The translations under genes were made by a program, and so were the position numbers. Source: Rhizohabitans arisaemae (lineage in GTDB: Bacteria > Actinomycetota > Actinomycetes > Streptosporangiales > Streptosporangiaceae). Taken from it: a DNA stretch of 64,000 nucleotides. The notes beneath the pieces were generated by a model that saw only the letters and a list, made by a program, of their open reading frames with translations, ran no database searches and had not been told where the DNA came from. Below are positions 37,924 through 46,136 of this stretch, one piece after another; the stretch's first letter is position 1; each line of letters opens with the position of its first letter. The stretch covers positions 1 through 64,000 of the forward strand of contig NZ_BLRH01000005.1 of the NCBI RefSeq assembly GCF_025996515.1, in the 5' to 3' direction.

Positions 37924-38696
37924 TGGCGGTTCGTAAGCCGCTCATGGCCGGCAACTGGAAGATGAACAAGAATCATCTTGAGGCCATCGCCCTCGTCCAG
38001 AAGCTCGCCTTCGGCTTGAACGCGCGGGACTACGAGGCGGTGGAGGTGGCGGTGCTGCCGCCCTTCACCGACCTGCGCAGCGTGCAGACCCTGATCGACG
38101 CGGACAAGCTGCACCTGGTGTACGGGGCGCAGGACGTCTCCGCGTTCGAGAAGGGCGCCTACACCGGCGAGATCTCGGCGTCGATGCTGGCCAAGCTCGG
38201 CTGCACGTATGCGGCCGTGGGGCATTCGGAGCGGCGCCAGTACCACCGCGAGGACGACGCCCTGGTCAACGCCAAGGTGAAGGCGGCCTTCGGGCACGGC
38301 CTGACGCCGATCCTGTGCGTCGGGGAGGGGCTGGACGTCCGGAAGGCCGGCGGACAGGTGGCCCACACCCTCGCCCAGGTCGACGGCGCCCTGGCCGGAG
38401 TCTCGGCCGACCACGCCAAGAAGATCGTGGTGGCCTACGAGCCGGTCTGGGCGATCGGAACCGGCGAGGTGGCGACCCCCGAGGACGCCCAGGAGGTCTG
38501 CGGGGCGATCCGCGGGCGACTCGCCAGCCTCTATACGGCCGAGCTGGCCGAGCGAGTACGTATCCTCTATGGAGGGTCGGTCAAGTCGGACAACATCGCG
38601 GGCATCATGGCTCAGCCGGACGTGGACGGGGCTCTTGTCGGCGGGGCGAGCCTTGATCCTGAGGAATTCGTCAAGATTTGCCGCTTTGGCGCTTAA
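37923..38696 (+). CDS. tpiA: Triosephosphate isomerase
   Basis: The 257-residue TIM-barrel enzyme interconverts dihydroxyacetone phosphate and glyceraldehyde 3-phosphate. Catalytic residues are visible: Asn11 and Lys13 (GNWKMN), His101 (GHSERR) and Glu173 ([11 protein letters not shown]), plus the phosphate-binding YGGSVK. Two ATGs are adjacent; 37923 is preferred because GGAGG ends 4 bases before it but only 1 base before ATG 37920. Confidence 0.97.
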   Translation: MAVRKPLMAGNWKMNKNHLEAIALVQKLAFGLNARDYEAVEVAVLPPFTDLRSVQTLIDADKLHLVYGAQDVSAFEKGAYTGEISASMLAKLGCTYAAVGHSERRQYHREDDALVNAKVKAAFGHGLTPILCVGEGLDVRKAGGQVAHTLAQVDGALAGVSADHAKKIVVAYEPVWAIGTGEVATPEDAQEVCGAIRGRLASLYTAELAERVRILYGGSVKSDNIAGIMAQPDVDGALVGGASLDPEEFVKICRFGA

Positions 38697-38699
38697 ACT

Positions 38700-38758
38700 G
38701 CCTTAGAGTACGAGGTTCGAGCAGCACGTATGGGCGCGAGGCCGTACGCTCATAAGGC
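38700..38758 (+). other. Possible stem-loop between tpiA and secG
   Basis: GCCTTA-GAG-TACG (38700-38712) can pair with CGTA-(CG)-CTC-(A)-TAAGGC (38743-38758), leaving a loop of about 30 bases. It could protect or process the mRNA, or reduce read-through. No T-run follows. Confidence 0.35.
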
Positions 38759-38807
38759 AAGCTTGAATCGTCACGCAACCACTGGCTGCTAGGGAAACTG
38801 GTCAACG

Positions 38808-39038
38808 GTGATTATCGGAATCTCCATCGCACTGATGCTGGCGAGCGCGATCATGATCCTGCTCGTGCTGCTGCACAAGGGCAAGGGCGGTGGCCTGTCG
38901 GACCTGTTCGGCGGAGGGTTCTCCTCCTCGTTCGGCTCGTCCTCGGTCGTGGAACGGAACCTGGACCGGCTCACGATCATCACGGGCGTGGTCTGGTTCG
39001 TCTGCATCATCGCCCTCGGCTTGGTGCTCAAGCCCTGA
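38808..39038 (+). CDS. secG: Preprotein translocase subunit SecG
   Basis: The 76-residue membrane protein has two helices (about 3-23 and 55-73) joined by the typical cytoplasmic loop HKGKGGGLSDLFGGGFSSSFGSSSV. It belongs to the SecYEG channel. The GTG at 38808 has AGGGA about 12 bases upstream. secG downstream of tpiA is a common actinobacterial arrangement. Confidence 0.95.
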   Translation: MIIGISIALMLASAIMILLVLLHKGKGGGLSDLFGGGFSSSFGSSSVVERNLDRLTIITGVVWFVCIIALGLVLKP

Positions 39039-39052
39039 GTGCTCCTGTCCCC

Positions 39053-39107
39053 GGCCACCGCGGTGGCCGACGTTGTTGTTCACCGGTCGCCCCACGCGAG
39101 TGGGGCG
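39053..39107 (+). other. Two hairpins in the secG-rbpA gap
   Basis: GGCCACCGCGGTGGCC (39053-39068) is a perfect 16-base palindrome. CGCCCCAC-GCGA-GTGGGGCG (39088-39107) is an 8-bp stem closed by a GNRA-type tetraloop. They lie before the rbpA ribosome site AGGAG and could act as terminator, stability element or leader control. Confidence 0.55.
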
Positions 39108-39128
39108 GACCTTGCGAGGAGTTGTTCC

Positions 39129-39473
39129 GTGGGTAGTGGTAACGCCATTCGTGGAAGCCGCGTCGGCGCGGGCCCGATGGGAGAGGCTGAGCGAGGGGAA
39201 GCGGCTCCTCGCGTCAAGGTGGCATTCTGGTGCGCGAACCTGCACGAGACTCGGCCCAGCTTCGCCAGCGATGCCGCGATCCCGGAGTTCTGGGACTGCC
39301 CGCGTTGCGGGTTCCCCGCGGGGCAGGACCAGGACAACCCGCCGGCGCCGCCGCGCAACGAGCCCTACAAGACGCACCTCGCCTATGTGAAGGAGCGCCG
39401 GAGCGACGCGGACGGGGCCCAGATCCTCGCGGAGGCCTTGGAGCGCCTGCGCAACGCGCGCCCGCTTTACTGA
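39129..39473 (+). CDS. rbpA: RNA polymerase-binding protein RbpA
   Basis: The 114-residue protein matches RbpA: the N-terminal tail and basic linker (AIRGSRVGAGPMGEAERGEAAPR), the zinc-type core with CANLHE and CPRCG, and the C-terminal sigma-interaction domain (YKTHLAYVKERRSDADGAQILAEAL). RbpA binds group 1 and some group 2 sigma factors and aids open-complex formation. GTG at 39129 has AGGAG 8 bases upstream; the longer frame to 39039 has no family match. Confidence 0.95.
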   Translation: MGSGNAIRGSRVGAGPMGEAERGEAAPRVKVAFWCANLHETRPSFASDAAIPEFWDCPRCGFPAGQDQDNPPAPPRNEPYKTHLAYVKERRSDADGAQILAEALERLRNARPLY

Positions 39474-39484
39474 CGCAGAGTGAC

Positions 39485-39523
39485 AGGCCCGGTCACCCCG
39501 GTTCGGGGATGACCGGGCCTTTT
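39485..39523 (+). terminator. Intrinsic terminator after rbpA
   Basis: AGGCCCGGTCA (39485-39495) pairs with TGACCGGGCCT (39510-39520), and the inner CCCCG with CGGGG, followed by TTT. This is a strong rho-independent terminator for the secG-rbpA transcript. Confidence 0.9.
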
Positions 39524-39537
39524 CATTTCGCTGACTC

Positions 39538-39679
39538 CCTTGTCATGACCAAGTTTTGGCGACCCCTAGAAAATAGGAAAGTTTCCTATTAGATTTCGGG
39601 GCTGAGTGGACGTCACGCCGAGGAACCGCACTCCGGCCCGGGTGAGCGATCCCTCACGCGACCTTGTCATGAAAAAGTT
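39538..39679 (+). repeat. Direct repeats CCTTGTCATGANNAAGTT flanking the nagZ leader
   Basis: CCTTGTCATGACCAAGTT (39538-39555) and CCTTGTCATGAAAAAGTT (39662-39679) match at 16 of 18 positions, 124 bases apart, one on each side of the palindrome at 39572-39590. They may be additional regulator sites. Confidence 0.6.
39572..39590 (+). promoter_or_regulatory. Perfect palindrome upstream of the nagZ-type gene
   Basis: AATAGGAAA-G-TTTCCTATT has perfect 9-base arms about one base. Palindromes with the core GGAAAGTTTCC occur before glycoside hydrolase and sugar-transport genes in actinomycetes and are thought to bind ROK-family repressors (from memory, not checked). Control by an amino sugar would fit the downstream hexosaminidase. 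Confidence 0.6.
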
Positions 39680-39697
39680 GGAGAAAGCAGGTGTTCC

Positions 39698-41248
39698 GTG
39701 GACGCTGGCCGACGCGCGGGTAACCGTAGCCCCGAGTTGCTGCGCCTTGCCGATAACGTTGTGCAGCCAGGGTTCGAGGGCATCACTCCCCCCGACTGGG
39801 TACGCCGCCGGCTGGGCGAGGGCCTCGGCGGCGTGACGCTGTTCACCCGCAACATCGCCGGTCTCCCGCAGTCCGCCGCACTCATCGCCGAACTCCGCGC
39901 GGAGAACCCCGATGTGATCATCGGCGTGGACGAGGAGTCGGGCGAGGTCACCCGGCTGGAGGCGTCCCACGGCAGCTCACGCCCCGGAAGTTACGCGCTC
40001 GGCGTCGTCGACGACCTCGACCTCACCGAGTCCATCGCCCGTGACCTCGGCAGGGACCTCGCGCAGGTCGGTCTGACCGTCAACTTCGCGCCCTCCGCCG
40101 ACGTGAACTCCAACCCCGACAACCCGGTCATCGGCCTGCGGTCCTTCGGACCCAACCCCGACCTGGTCGCCCGGCACGTCGCCGCGTGGGTGCGCGGGCT
40201 GCAGTCGGCGGGTGTGGCCGCGTGCGCCAAGCACTTCCCCGGTCACGGCGACACCTCCGTGGACTCCCACCACACCGTGCCCAAGGTCACCGCCTCCCGC
40301 GAGGAGCTGGAGGAAGTCGCCCTGCTCCCGTTCCGCGCCGCGATCGAGGCGGGCGTCCGCACCATCATGAGCGGCCACCTGGTCGTCCCCGCCTTCGACC
40401 CGGACACCCCGGCGACGCTCAGCCCGCGGATCATGCTCCAGCTCCTCCGGGAGGAGATGGGCTTCGACGGGCTCATCATCACCGACGGCATCGAGATGGC
40501 GGCGATCGCGGCGGCCTACGGGATCGCCGGCGGCGGCGCCCGGGCCATCGCGGCCGGCGCCGACCTGGTGTGCGTCGGCGGCGAGCACAGCGACGAGGGT
40601 ACGGCGACCGCGCTCCGGGACGCCATCGCCGACGCGGTGGTGGAGGGGTGGCTGCCCGAGGAGCGCCTCGCCGACGCGGCCCGCCGGGTGAAGGAACTCG
40701 CCGATTGGCACGCCCAGGCCGTCCGGGACGCGGTGCATGTGCCCGCGTCGCAGAACGGGTCGGTCCCGGTGGGGCTGGCGGCCGCACGGCGCGCCCTGCG
40801 GGTGGTCACCCACCCGGGATCCGCCTTCCTTCCGCTGCCCACCGCCCCGCACGTGGTGGAGCTGGTCCCGGTGATGAGCCTCGCCATCGACCGGGGCACC
40901 CGCTGGGGGGTAGCCGAGCCGCTCGCCGCGCTGATGGAGGGGACGACCTCGGTGCGCCTGCACGCCGGTCAGGTCGACGCCGGCAAGCTGACCGAGGTCG
41001 CCCTGACCCCGGCCGCCGGACGTCCGCTCGTGGTGGTCGTCCGGGACGTGCACCGGTTCGACTGGATGGAGGCGGCGCTGGAGTTCCTGCTCCGCTCCCG
41101 TCAGGACGCGATCGTGGTGGAGATGGGGCTGCCCCGCAAGGCGGGCCAGGGCGCGGTGCACATCGCGACCTACGGCGCCGCCCGGGTCTGCGGTCAGGTG
41201 GCGGCGGAGGTCCTCACCGGGGCGATCACCCCCGAGCGGACCTGGTAG
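39698..41248 (+). CDS. nagZ: Glycoside hydrolase family 3, beta-N-acetylhexosaminidase (NagZ-like)
   Basis: The 516-residue enzyme has the GH3 barrel with the NagZ motif KHFPGHGDTSVDSHH (Lys178 to His192) and the nucleophile Asp263 in IITDGIEM. It should remove terminal N-acetylglucosamine, either from recycled peptidoglycan or from imported chito-oligosaccharides. A second domain of about 170 residues follows. No signal peptide is seen, so it is probably cytoplasmic. GTG at 39698 has AGCAGG 7 bases upstream. Confidence 0.88.
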   Translation: MDAGRRAGNRSPELLRLADNVVQPGFEGITPPDWVRRRLGEGLGGVTLFTRNIAGLPQSAALIAELRAENPDVIIGVDEESGEVTRLEASHGSSRPGSYALGVVDDLDLTESIARDLGRDLAQVGLTVNFAPSADVNSNPDNPVIGLRSFGPNPDLVARHVAAWVRGLQSAGVAACAKHFPGHGDTSVDSHHTVPKVTASREELEEVALLPFRAAIEAGVRTIMSGHLVVPAFDPDTPATLSPRIMLQLLREEMGFDGLIITDGIEMAAIAAAYGIAGGGARAIAAGADLVCVGGEHSDEGTATALRDAIADAVVEGWLPEERLADAARRVKELADWHAQAVRDAVHVPASQNGSVPVGLAAARRALRVVTHPGSAFLPLPTAPHVVELVPVMSLAIDRGTRWGVAEPLAALMEGTTSVRLHAGQVDAGKLTEVALTPAAGRPLVVVVRDVHRFDWMEAALEFLLRSRQDAIVVEMGLPRKAGQGAVHIATYGAARVCGQVAAEVLTGAITPERTW

Positions 41249-41266
41249 CCGTCTCCTCCACCGGAT

Positions 41267-41297
41267 GAGCCGGGGTGGGGTCTCCCCACCCCGGCTC
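41267..41297. terminator. Bidirectional hairpin terminator
   Basis: GAGCCGGGGTGGGG (41267-41280) pairs perfectly with CCCCACCCCGGCTC (41284-41297) with a 3-base loop, a 14-bp stem between two convergent genes. There is no T-run, common in high-GC actinomycetes. Confidence 0.8.
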
Positions 41298-41311
41298 GAC
41301 CGTGTCCGGGG

Positions 41312-41974
41312 TCAGCCGGTCGGCCCGTCGCCGGGGATGAGCCGGGAGTGGCCGCTGAGCCCATGCCTGACCAGGGATATCGCGGTCGTGCTGATGGTGT
41401 CGAAGGACCCCTCTTCGGGGTTCCACCACTCCGCGGCCCAGTTGAGGGCGCCGAGCACCAGAAGCTGGGCGATCCGCGGGTCGAGTTCGGCGCGGAGCCC
41501 GCCCGCGGCGTCGAGGTCGCCGATGAGCTGGGCCCACAGGGCGCCGTACTCGGCTTCCTCGGCGAGCTGGCGGGCGCGGAGGTCTTCGGGGACCTGGCCC
41601 GAGTTCCTGATCGCGGCGGTCGCGAAGTCCGACAGCTCCAGCTCGACGTGGAGATGGGCTTCGACGGCGGCGCAGATCCGGTCCATCGCCTCGGTCTCGG
41701 GGTGCAGGCCGTCGAGGACGTCGGTCACATGCTCGCGCAGGCGGTGGACCCCGGTCCACATGACCTCCTCGATCAGCTCCTCCCGCGACCCGAAGTAGTA
41801 GTAGATGGCGGGTGCCTGGATCTGCGCCTGTTCGGCGATGTCTCCGAGGCGCGTCCCGGAGTAGCCCTTCCTACTGAGCACATGCGCCGTCGCATCGAGG
41901 ATGCGCTCACGGGTTCGGGCGGATTTGGAGCCGGAGTCCTCCGAAGTCGGAGGAATCGTCGCTTTTTTCGGCAC
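41312..41974 (-). CDS. TetR family transcriptional regulator
   Basis: The 220-residue repressor has the TetR helix-turn-helix near residues 18-65 (RERILDATAHVLSRKGYSG and IYYYFGSREELI) and a variable ligand domain. The Lys-rich N-terminus MPKKATIPP begins with GTG at 41974. It lies 60 bases after the amidohydrolase gene on the same strand and could control it, though a TetR target cannot be assigned from position alone. Confidence 0.88.
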   Translation of the reverse strand: MPKKATIPPTSEDSGSKSARTRERILDATAHVLSRKGYSGTRLGDIAEQAQIQAPAIYYYFGSREELIEEVMWTGVHRLREHVTDVLDGLHPETEAMDRICAAVEAHLHVELELSDFATAAIRNSGQVPEDLRARQLAEEAEYGALWAQLIGDLDAAGGLRAELDPRIAQLLVLGALNWAAEWWNPEEGSFDTISTTAISLVRHGLSGHSRLIPGDGPTG

Positions 41975-42034
41975 CCAGTGATCATACGGCGTGGGTCCGC
42001 GGCACGCGGCTGCCGTGGAATATCCGGTATGGGG

Positions 42035-43669
42035 TCAGACGGGCTCGCCGTCGACGAAGGTCATCGACACCTTGGCGGTGCAGATCTCGGCGGGGTCCAG
42101 TTCGAAGAGGTCACGGTCGAGGACGGCCAGGTCGGCGGGGCGCCCGGCGGCGATGACCCCCGCGGGGGAGCGGTTGAGCCACGCCGACCCGGCCGTGTAG
42201 GCGGTGAGCGCGGTCGCCAGCTCCAGTCGCTGCCCGGGGAGGAAGGGCACCGCGGCGGTCGGGTAGGACGCGTGCACCGAACCGGCCGGTTCGGTCCGGT
42301 TGACCGCGACGTGGATGCCCTGGATCGGGTCGGCGGACGACACCGGCCAGTCGCTTCCGGCCGCCAGGTGCGTCCCGTGCCGGAGCAGGTCGGCGAACGG
42401 GTACTGCCACGCCGTCCGCTCGGGGCCGAGGAAGGGGATGCACAGCTCGTCCATCTGGGCGTGGTGGGTGGCCCAGAGCGGCTGGATGTTGGCCGCGACG
42501 CCGAGGGCGGCGAACCTCGGCACGTCGTCCGGGTGGATGATCTGGACGTGCGCGATGTGGTGCCGTGCCTCGCCGGTGCCGCCCGCGTCCCGGGCCGCCT
42601 GGAGCGCGTCCAGCGACTCCCGGACGGCCCGGTCGCCGATCGCGTGGAAGTGCACCTGGAAGCCGCGCCGGTCGAGCTCGGTCACATGCGAGCGGAGTTC
42701 GGCGGGGTCGACGTAGGACAGTCCGGTGTTCGGCGGGGCGCATTCGCAATACGGCTCGATCATCCCGGCGGTGAAGTTCTCCGGGATGCCGTCCTGCATG
42801 ATCTTCACCGAGGTGGCCTGGAAACGTCCGCCCGCGGGGGCGAGGGAACGCCGGTGCTCCAGCTCCTCGATCTGCTCGGCGCCCCGGGCCCGGTCCCACC
42901 AGAGGGCGCCGACGACCCGGGCCCGGAGCCGCCCCGACTCGGCGGCGGCGAGGTACACCGGGAGCTGGTCGTCGGAGCCGGCGTAGGAGCCGACGATCGC
43001 GTCCTGCCAGCCGGTGACGCCCAGGGAGAACAGGTGGCGCTGCGCGTCCATGAGCGCGGCCTCGGCGTCGGCGCGGGTGGGCCGCGGGGTGAGCAGGCCC
43101 ACCAGGTCCATCGCGCCTTCGTGCAGGACGCCGCTCGGGGTGCCGTCGGGGTCGCGCTCGATCCGGCCGTCGGCGGGGTCGGGGGTGCCGGCGTCGATCC
43201 CCGCCAGTTCCAGGGCGCGGGTGTTGACCCAGGCGGCGTGGTGGTCGCGCTGGATCAGGTAGACGGGGCGGTCGGGGACGACCGCGTCGAGCTGCGAGCG
43301 GTGGGGGAGTCCGCCCGGGAAGGCGGACATGTCCCAGCCGCCCCCGTCGATCCAGCTCCGGTCCGGGTGCGCGTCGGCGTAGCGGCGGATGCGGCTCAGA
43401 TAGGCGTCGACCCCGTAGTCCTCCGCGAGGTCGCACCGGGAGCGTTCCAGCCCGGCCTGCACCGGGTGGATGTGGGCGTCCGTGAATCCGGGGATGAGCA
43501 GGCCGCCGTCGAGGTCGACGGTCTCGGTCCGGGCCGGTGCCGCCCGGGTCACCTCGGCGGCGCCGCCCACGGCGGCGATTCGGCCGCCGGACACCAGGAC
43601 GGCCTCGGCGAACGGGCGGGAGGGGTCGGCGGTGAACACGCGTCCACCCTGGAAGATCACGGAGCGCAT
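42035..43669 (-). CDS. YtcJ-type amidohydrolase family protein
   Basis: The 544-residue enzyme has the metal motif DAHIHP (His66, His68), a carboxylysine/His region further on, and the C-terminal GSDWPVSSADPI Asp motif, as in the YtcJ/AepA-like amidohydrolases. It likely hydrolyses an amide, carbamate or cyclic C-N bond; the substrate is unknown. The ATG at 43669 has GGGAGG 7 bases upstream. Confidence 0.85.
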   Translation of the reverse strand: MRSVIFQGGRVFTADPSRPFAEAVLVSGGRIAAVGGAAEVTRAAPARTETVDLDGGLLIPGFTDAHIHPVQAGLERSRCDLAEDYGVDAYLSRIRRYADAHPDRSWIDGGGWDMSAFPGGLPHRSQLDAVVPDRPVYLIQRDHHAAWVNTRALELAGIDAGTPDPADGRIERDPDGTPSGVLHEGAMDLVGLLTPRPTRADAEAALMDAQRHLFSLGVTGWQDAIVGSYAGSDDQLPVYLAAAESGRLRARVVGALWWDRARGAEQIEELEHRRSLAPAGGRFQATSVKIMQDGIPENFTAGMIEPYCECAPPNTGLSYVDPAELRSHVTELDRRGFQVHFHAIGDRAVRESLDALQAARDAGGTGEARHHIAHVQIIHPDDVPRFAALGVAANIQPLWATHHAQMDELCIPFLGPERTAWQYPFADLLRHGTHLAAGSDWPVSSADPIQGIHVAVNRTEPAGSVHASYPTAAVPFLPGQRLELATALTAYTAGSAWLNRSPAGVIAAGRPADLAVLDRDLFELDPAEICTAKVSMTFVDGEPV

Positions 43670-43701
43670 GCCTCATCCTCCCGCAAGATCGAAACGAGGC
43701 C

Positions 43702-44301
43702 TCACCCGGCCTCGGCGTCCGGGGGAACGCCCATGGCGTCCAAGCGGCGCTCCAGCCGGGCGACGGACTCCTGCAGCCGGTCGAGGCGTTCGACGACGTC
43801 GGCCATGCTGTACGGGCGCACCACGCCGGTGACCCGGACCCGGGGGTCCTCGGTCCCGGCCGCCGCCCCGTTCCGCGCCGCCTCGACGATCCGCTCGCGG
43901 AGTGCCTCCGGAGCACCGGTGAGCCGGCGCAGCACCTGGGCGGCCAGCCCCTCCCGCTCCTGGATCAGGCCGAGCAGGATGTGCTCGACGCCGATGTGAT
44001 TGTGGCCGAGGTGCAGGGCTTCGCGAAGGGAGAGCTCGAGCACTTTCTTCGCCCGCGGCGCGAAGGGGATGTGTCCGGCCGGCGGGTGGTCGCCCGCACC
44101 GACCTCGCCCGCGATCGCGGACCGGATGGCGGCCGGGTCCGCGCCCGCCGCGCTCAGGACCTCGGTGACGGGGGTGGGCGCGTCGGCGAGGATGCCGAGC
44201 AGCAGGTGCTCGGTCCCGATGTAGGTGTGCCCGTACTGCCGGGCCTCCTCTTGGGCGAGGACCACGACGCGGCGGGCCTGGTCGGTGAACCGTTCGAACA
44301 T
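43702..44301 (-). CDS. Stand-alone Clp N-domain (ClpC/ClpS-type repeat) protein
   Basis: The 199-residue protein contains two Clp N repeats (FTDQARRVVVLAQEEARQYG... and FAPRAKKVLELSLREALHLG...), followed by a short coiled coil (ADVVERLDRLQESVARLERRL, about 170-190). It has no AAA ATPase domain, so it is not a full ClpC. It may act as an adaptor or decoy for the Clp protease, or bind substrates. GGGAGG precedes the ATG. Confidence 0.85.
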   Translation of the reverse strand: MFERFTDQARRVVVLAQEEARQYGHTYIGTEHLLLGILADAPTPVTEVLSAAGADPAAIRSAIAGEVGAGDHPPAGHIPFAPRAKKVLELSLREALHLGHNHIGVEHILLGLIQEREGLAAQVLRRLTGAPEALRERIVEAARNGAAAGTEDPRVRVTGVVRPYSMADVVERLDRLQESVARLERRLDAMGVPPDAEAG

Positions 44302-44363
44302 GGAGCCTCCCGAGGAGGGGTTGAGAGCTCCATCTTGTGCGACGGACGGCGGTTACGCGCGTG

Positions 44364-45122
44364 CTACGGCGCCGGGGATTCGGCAAAGGACGGGGGGAGC
44401 TCTCCGGCGGCGGCCCGATCGAGCAGGAACCGGGTCGCGCGCCGGCCCCGGGCCCCGGACGCGGGCACCTGGGCCGGCCCGGAGTCGGCCAGCGCCAGCC
44501 GTACCGCCTCCGCCTTCTCCGCCCCCGCGGCGATGATCCAGACCTCCTGGGCGGCCTGGATCGAGGCGAAACCGAGGGAGATCCGGGTCGGCGGGGGCTT
44601 GGGCGCGTCGTGCACCGCCACCACGGGCCGCTGGTCGTGGGTGGCGGGCGTACCGGGGAAGAGCGAGGCCACATGGGCGTCGGGACCCATCCCCAGCATG
44701 AGCACGTCGAACGAGGGGACCGGCCCGGCCGCCTGGCGGAGCTCCTCGGCGTAGGCCGCCGCGGCGTCCTCGGGCGACAGGCCCGAATCGGTCGAGGGCA
44801 TGGCGTGCACCCGGGCCGGGTCCAGGTCCACGTGGTCCAGGAGCGCCCGGCGCGCGCCGGTCTCGTTGCGCTCCACGTCCCCGCTCGGCAGGTACCGTTC
44901 GTCGCCCCACCAGACCGCCAGCCGCCGCCAGTCCACCGCGTCCCGCAGCGGCGAGGCCGCGACCTCGGCCAGGACGGCGATCCCCACGCCGCCTCCGGTG
45001 AGGACCACCGAGGCGAAACCCCGCTCGGCCTGGAGGTCCAGGATCCGCGTGATCAATCGGGCGGCGGTGGCCTTGGCCAGCAGATCGGCGTCGCGGTGGA
45101 CGACGACGGACGGAGCGGTCAC
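44364..45122 (-). CDS. pgl: 6-phosphogluconolactonase
   Basis: The 252-residue enzyme hydrolyses 6-phosphoglucono-lactone in the oxidative pentose phosphate pathway. It has the DevB/Pgl motifs LTGGGVGIAVL, WWGDERYLP and GMGPDAHVASLFPG. The usual DGH of the last motif is DAH here. It is the last pathway gene of the minus-strand operon, 70 bases after opcA. Confidence 0.93.
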   Translation of the reverse strand: MTAPSVVVHRDADLLAKATAARLITRILDLQAERGFASVVLTGGGVGIAVLAEVAASPLRDAVDWRRLAVWWGDERYLPSGDVERNETGARRALLDHVDLDPARVHAMPSTDSGLSPEDAAAAYAEELRQAAGPVPSFDVLMLGMGPDAHVASLFPGTPATHDQRPVVAVHDAPKPPPTRISLGFASIQAAQEVWIIAAGAEKAEAVRLALADSGPAQVPASGARGRRATRFLLDRAAAGELPPSFAESPAP

Positions 45123-45192
45123 GAACCGGTTCTCTCTCTCATCGGGGTCTTCAGGCGGATACGCGGTACGGCCCGCGGCGCGGTCGCCGGCG

Positions 45193-46113
45193 TCAGGCGG
45201 GGTCCCGATCGGGGCGCGGGAGCCGGGCGACGGCCACCGCGTAGATCTCGTCGGGGTCGAGCCGCCGCAGCTCCTCGGCGAGGAGGTCGGCGGTGGGCCG
45301 CCGGGCCAGGGCGACCGTCCGCTCCGGCTGGTCCGGCCGGGTGAGCTGGGCGAGCCGGGTGTGCGGCCGGCGGGAGATCCTCACCTCGCCGTCCGCCAGG
45401 GTGAGCCGTACCGCGGAGATGCCGGGCCCCGTCGAGACGGCCGTCTCGACGGGGACGGCGAGCCGTTCGGTCAGCCAGCCGGCCAGCAGCGGGGCGCTGG
45501 GATTGTCCGCCTCGGCCTCGACCACACCGGCGACGACCGGGGCGGTCGGCAGGTCGAACGCGGCGGCGAGCAGGCTGCGCCACCGGGTGAGGCGGGTCCA
45601 GGCCAGATCGGTGTCGCCGGGGGTGTAGCCGGGCGCCCGGGAGGCGATGGCGGCACGCGGGTCCGGGCAGGCCGCCGCGTCGGTGATCCGGCGCTGCGCG
45701 AGCGCCCCGACCGCGTCGGCGCCGGGCACGGCAGGCGCCTCGCCCGGCCACCAGGCGACGACGGGGGTGTCCGGCAGGAGCAGGGGGGCCACCACCGAGT
45801 CGGCGTGGTTGACGAGCTCCCCGTAGAGCCGGAGCAGCACCACCTCGCCCGGCGCGGACTCCCCGGTACGGATCTCGGCGTCCAGCCGGGTCTCCTCGCC
45901 CCGCCGCCGCGGGATGACCACCAGGATGCGTGAGGGGTGTTCCCTGGCCGCGCCGGTGGCGGCCTGCACCGCGTCGTAGTGGTCCGCCTCGTCGCACAGC
46001 ACGACGAGGGTGAGGACCATTCCGACGGCCGGCGCACCCATCCGATGCCGGATCTGGGTGAGGTGCGCGGAGATGGCGGACGCGGTCGTGTCGGTCAGCC
46101 CGATGTTGGTCAC
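45193..46113 (-). CDS. opcA: OpcA, glucose-6-phosphate dehydrogenase assembly protein
   Basis: The 306-residue protein matches OpcA, which is needed for full activity of Zwf in actinobacteria and cyanobacteria. Typical segments are RILVVIPRR, VVAWWPGEAP and the C-terminal TVALARRPTADLLAEELRRLDPDEIY. GTG at 46113 has GGAG 6 bases upstream and follows zwf by 23 bases. The longer frame reaching 46728 is only a shadow of zwf. Confidence 0.9.
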   Translation of the reverse strand: MTNIGLTDTTASAISAHLTQIRHRMGAPAVGMVLTLVVLCDEADHYDAVQAATGAAREHPSRILVVIPRRRGEETRLDAEIRTGESAPGEVVLLRLYGELVNHADSVVAPLLLPDTPVVAWWPGEAPAVPGADAVGALAQRRITDAAACPDPRAAIASRAPGYTPGDTDLAWTRLTRWRSLLAAAFDLPTAPVVAGVVEAEADNPSAPLLAGWLTERLAVPVETAVSTGPGISAVRLTLADGEVRISRRPHTRLAQLTRPDQPERTVALARRPTADLLAEELRRLDPDEIYAVAVARLPRPDRDPA

Positions 46114-46136
46114 GGTGTCTCCAGTTCGCCCATGCT

